From: Anastatus disparis
Taxonomy: Eukaryota; Arthropoda; Insecta; Hymenoptera; Eupelmidae
Length of the DNA stretch: 64,000 nucleotides
Direction of reading: 5' to 3'
NCBI GenBank assembly: GCA_017163975.1
Contig: JAFFSR010000136.1
Coordinates: 10,289,501-10,353,500 of the forward strand
Position 1 is the first letter of the stretch; each line of letters opens with the position of its first letter. Below are positions 61,826 through 64,000 of this stretch, piece by piece. The position numbers and the translations under genes were made by a program. Under the pieces are notes generated by a model. That model saw nothing but the letters and a program-made list of their open reading frames with translations. It was not told the DNA's origin and made no database searches.

Positions 61826-62260
61826 TCTATCATACAATATCAAATGTTAATATTTCTATATAAATTTAAACTAGAAAATTTACTAATTTTGAAAATAAAT
61901 TTACTACAAAAATGATATTTGAACAAATTTATCAGAACAAACATAAAATAAGTAAAAGATTTTATAAAAATAATTAAAATTCCAAATATATTTAATGATT
62001 AAATTTTAAATAATCTCTTTATGTCAATTTAATTATTTAGCAAAATATAAACTGAAAATAACAATATAAAAATAGTGATTTAAATAAAGTCAGAAAGCCA
62101 AAACTCATAAGATTGGTATATCTAAACAACACGTGTAGTAAATACACCGTGATTATTTGAATTCTGTATATAAATTTAATTTTTACCTGTAAGTTTGTTT
62201 GTTGTTCGTTGATTCTTTTTGGTTAATTCCGTATGTCGTAGTACATGAATATAAACGTAC
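61826..62260 (-). promoter_or_regulatory. probable 5' UTR exon and intron of the PIWI gene
   Basis: On the minus strand CTTACAG followed by GTAAAA at 62187 looks like the donor of a non-coding first exon (about 62260-62187). An acceptor-like GTATGATAG ending at 61827 lies nine bases before the start codon. The exon would hold a short upstream open frame starting ATGTACTACGAC and ending after seven codons. The acceptor lacks a strong pyrimidine tract, so this is a tentative model. Confidence 0.45.
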
Positions 62261-63102
62261 CCAGTTGATAAAAAAAGCCAATGAAATCACCAAAAAAAAA
62301 AAAAAACAATTGAACGCTTATTCCAAGCGTTACTTAATATATACTGTTATACTATGTATTTAAATAATACATAAGATGAACGTGACTATGCGTGATCAAA
62401 GCATAGCTTAGACTGGAGATCTGGGATCTAGTTGAGTTGAAACACGTTAACTACCAAACTGCTTGATGGCTTGCCCCTACTCTTTACCAATTCTCCCTTC
62501 AATTTCCCATTACGTGTAGCTTTTATTTCCCTCTCCTACCATTTAGAAATTTCTTTGTTACGATAAAAAATTCATATGCAATTCGGTATGATGAGAAATG
62601 ACATTTGAATATGCTTGATTAAATTTATTGAAGAGTTTTTGATTATTTTATTCTTCAGTACGCGGAGCAAAATTTGAGAAAAAAAATTTCAAAATATTTT
62701 CTTCGTGAAAAGTTAAACTAGGAGTTTAAGCAATTAAGAATTTAACATTTTGATTTTAACTGTATTACTAGAAGGTCAAATTCTCAAGATTTTATTCTGA
62801 CGTTGATAACAGCGAAAAGCGTCGAATTGAAATCAAAACAAAGTTAAAGTCTTAATCGTCTGTTTATGAAGAACAACAGCGATCGAAAGTATGCTGTAAT
62901 TAAAATAATGTCACATGTTATAAGGCATTTAATTTACAATAACTTTAAATATGTTTAATAATTTTGATGAACATTATGAAATTAAATTTAAAAAATTTTT
63001 TCCTGTAATAAAATTTGCGCTAAAACGATAGAAATTTTTAAACTCATTTTATCTCGGTCGTTTTTCGATTCCGGAAAAACCACATGTGGCTTTTATTTCG
63101 AC
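62261..63102. other. upstream flank of the PIWI gene
   Basis: No gene was seen. It should contain the promoter of the minus-strand PIWI gene. A less AT-rich patch lies at about 62400-62530. No core promoter element could be fixed. Confidence 0.4.
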
Positions 63103-63309
63103 TAAGCAACATGGACGCCTAATACTCTTATTTTCTTAAATACATTTCTAGTATATATATGTTTACATCAAAGAATATTTAATTCAAACGAATTTTTTAA
63201 ATAAAAAATTTAATTTATCTAAATAAATTCTCGTTTGAATTAAATGTTATTTAATAATATACTATATATACTAGAAATTTATTTGAAGAGCTAGTGTCCA
63301 TATTGCTTA
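63103..63309. mobile_element. 207-bp fold-back MITE
   Basis: The whole element is a diverged inverted repeat. TAAGCAACATGGACGCCTAA at the left end faces TAAGCAATATGGACACTAGC (reverse complement of the right end). Further in, ATTTCTAGTATATATA faces CTATATATACTAGAAAT, and ATTTAATTCAAACGAA faces TCGTTTGAATTAAAT. No coding capacity. Target duplications are not clear. Confidence 0.75.
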
Positions 63310-64000
63310 ATAATAATTATTATTGAAAATAAGTTTTCAATATTATTATTATTACTATTGTTATTATTATTATTTATTTTAGAAAAAGACAATATTTTAT
63401 ATAACGCAGGTCATAAATTCTAAATATTAATAATTCAATTAATGAATTACTTGATATACAACGTGTACAAACTTTGTTTTTCATACACATAAAATTTTTA
63501 ATATATATATATTATAATTGAAAAAATTAAAATAAATTTTTCATTTTCGCTTAACTTATTACGTAATATAGTTGAACAAATTGAAATTTTAACATGATTC
63601 ATTATTCAGATTTAACAGAAAGTCTAAAAACTTCTAAACTGCTTCAAATATATATATATATATGTATGCACAGTGCTGCATAAATGGTGTATTTTGCGCA
63701 TCTAAATGGGAAAATATTGATCTGTTTATTAACCGAGGAGAATATTAACGAAGGATATCAATCTATACATATAGCATAATAAATTGATGCCGTTTCCCTC
63801 GGTGTTATGAGGATGAGAATTATTTTTGTACCCTCTCATCGGGTAGACATATGGTTACCAGGTAACTGCAAATATTCAAACATAAGGTTGCAAGTGAAAA
63901 CTTAGGGAAACTCCGTTATTAATAAAATATAAAACAATCAACCCTGTTTTAGGCAGGTAGATATTTCTCTTTAAGCTTTTACTCGCATTTATGCCTTTTT
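63310..64000. other. AT-rich end of the window without genes
   Basis: It holds (TTA)n-like low-complexity sequence at about 63340-63380 and short TA runs near 63495 and 63645. Nothing else was recognised. A gene beyond the window edge cannot be excluded. Confidence 0.5.

Noticed and set aside
1..64000. CRISPR array, bacterial operon, rRNA or integrated viral gene
   Set aside because: No regularly spaced direct repeats, ribosome-binding sites, rRNA segments or viral polymerase or capsid motifs were seen. The repeats present are SINEs, MITEs and simple repeats.

Overview
This is a window of AT-rich animal nuclear DNA, almost certainly from an insect. The genes have introns with GT/AG splice sites. 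The proteins are insect or metazoan types: a Piwi/Aubergine Argonaute, a Tungus/NTAQ1 amidase, Yeti/CFDP1, and a SEA/EGF membrane protein. The intergenic DNA is full of short DNA transposons and a tRNA-derived SINE. An AT-rich hymenopteran such as a parasitoid wasp fits, but the sequence alone does not prove the order. There are no bacterial-type operons, CRISPR arrays or rRNA genes.

Layout. From 1 to about 3.4 kb is gene-free repeat DNA. From 4,683 to 36,668 (+) lies one large gene with 17 coding exons that join without a frame break into 1,245 codons. It encodes a signal peptide, a long disordered Pro/Gln/Ser/Thr-rich ectodomain, EGF, SEA, two more EGF-like modules, one transmembrane helix and a 183-residue cytoplasmic tail. 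Its first intron is 21.2 kb and fills a third of the window. From 36.7 to 41.1 kb is gene-free.

The rest is coded on the minus strand. NTAQ1/tungus (41,138-43,993, 4 exons, 223 aa) is the N-terminal glutamine deamidase of the N-degron pathway. A nucleotidyltransferase of the poly(A)/poly(U) polymerase type (45,249-47,522, 3 exons, 652 aa) has four N-terminal zinc fingers. CFDP1/Yeti (50,794-51,594, intronless, 266 aa) is a chromatin-remodelling factor. A broken pogo/Tigger transposase lies at 52,936-53,852. A PIWI-clade Argonaute (58,224-61,817, 8 coding exons, 795 aa) has its catalytic residues intact. From 62.2 kb to the end there are no genes.

Mobile DNA. One SINE family with a tRNA-like head and the tail GCGACGTTAAATAAAA occurs about ten times, twice as close head-to-head or tail-to-tail pairs that could fold into long hairpins. 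At least five MITE-like elements with terminal inverted repeats and several long fold-back elements are visible. One MITE sits inside a SINE with a clean TA target duplication, and another begins 12 bp after a splice donor. Two genes in the window handle RNA (the Piwi protein and the RNA-tailing enzyme), but nothing seen here shows that they act together. All exon coordinates are hand-derived from splice signals and frame and have no transcript support.
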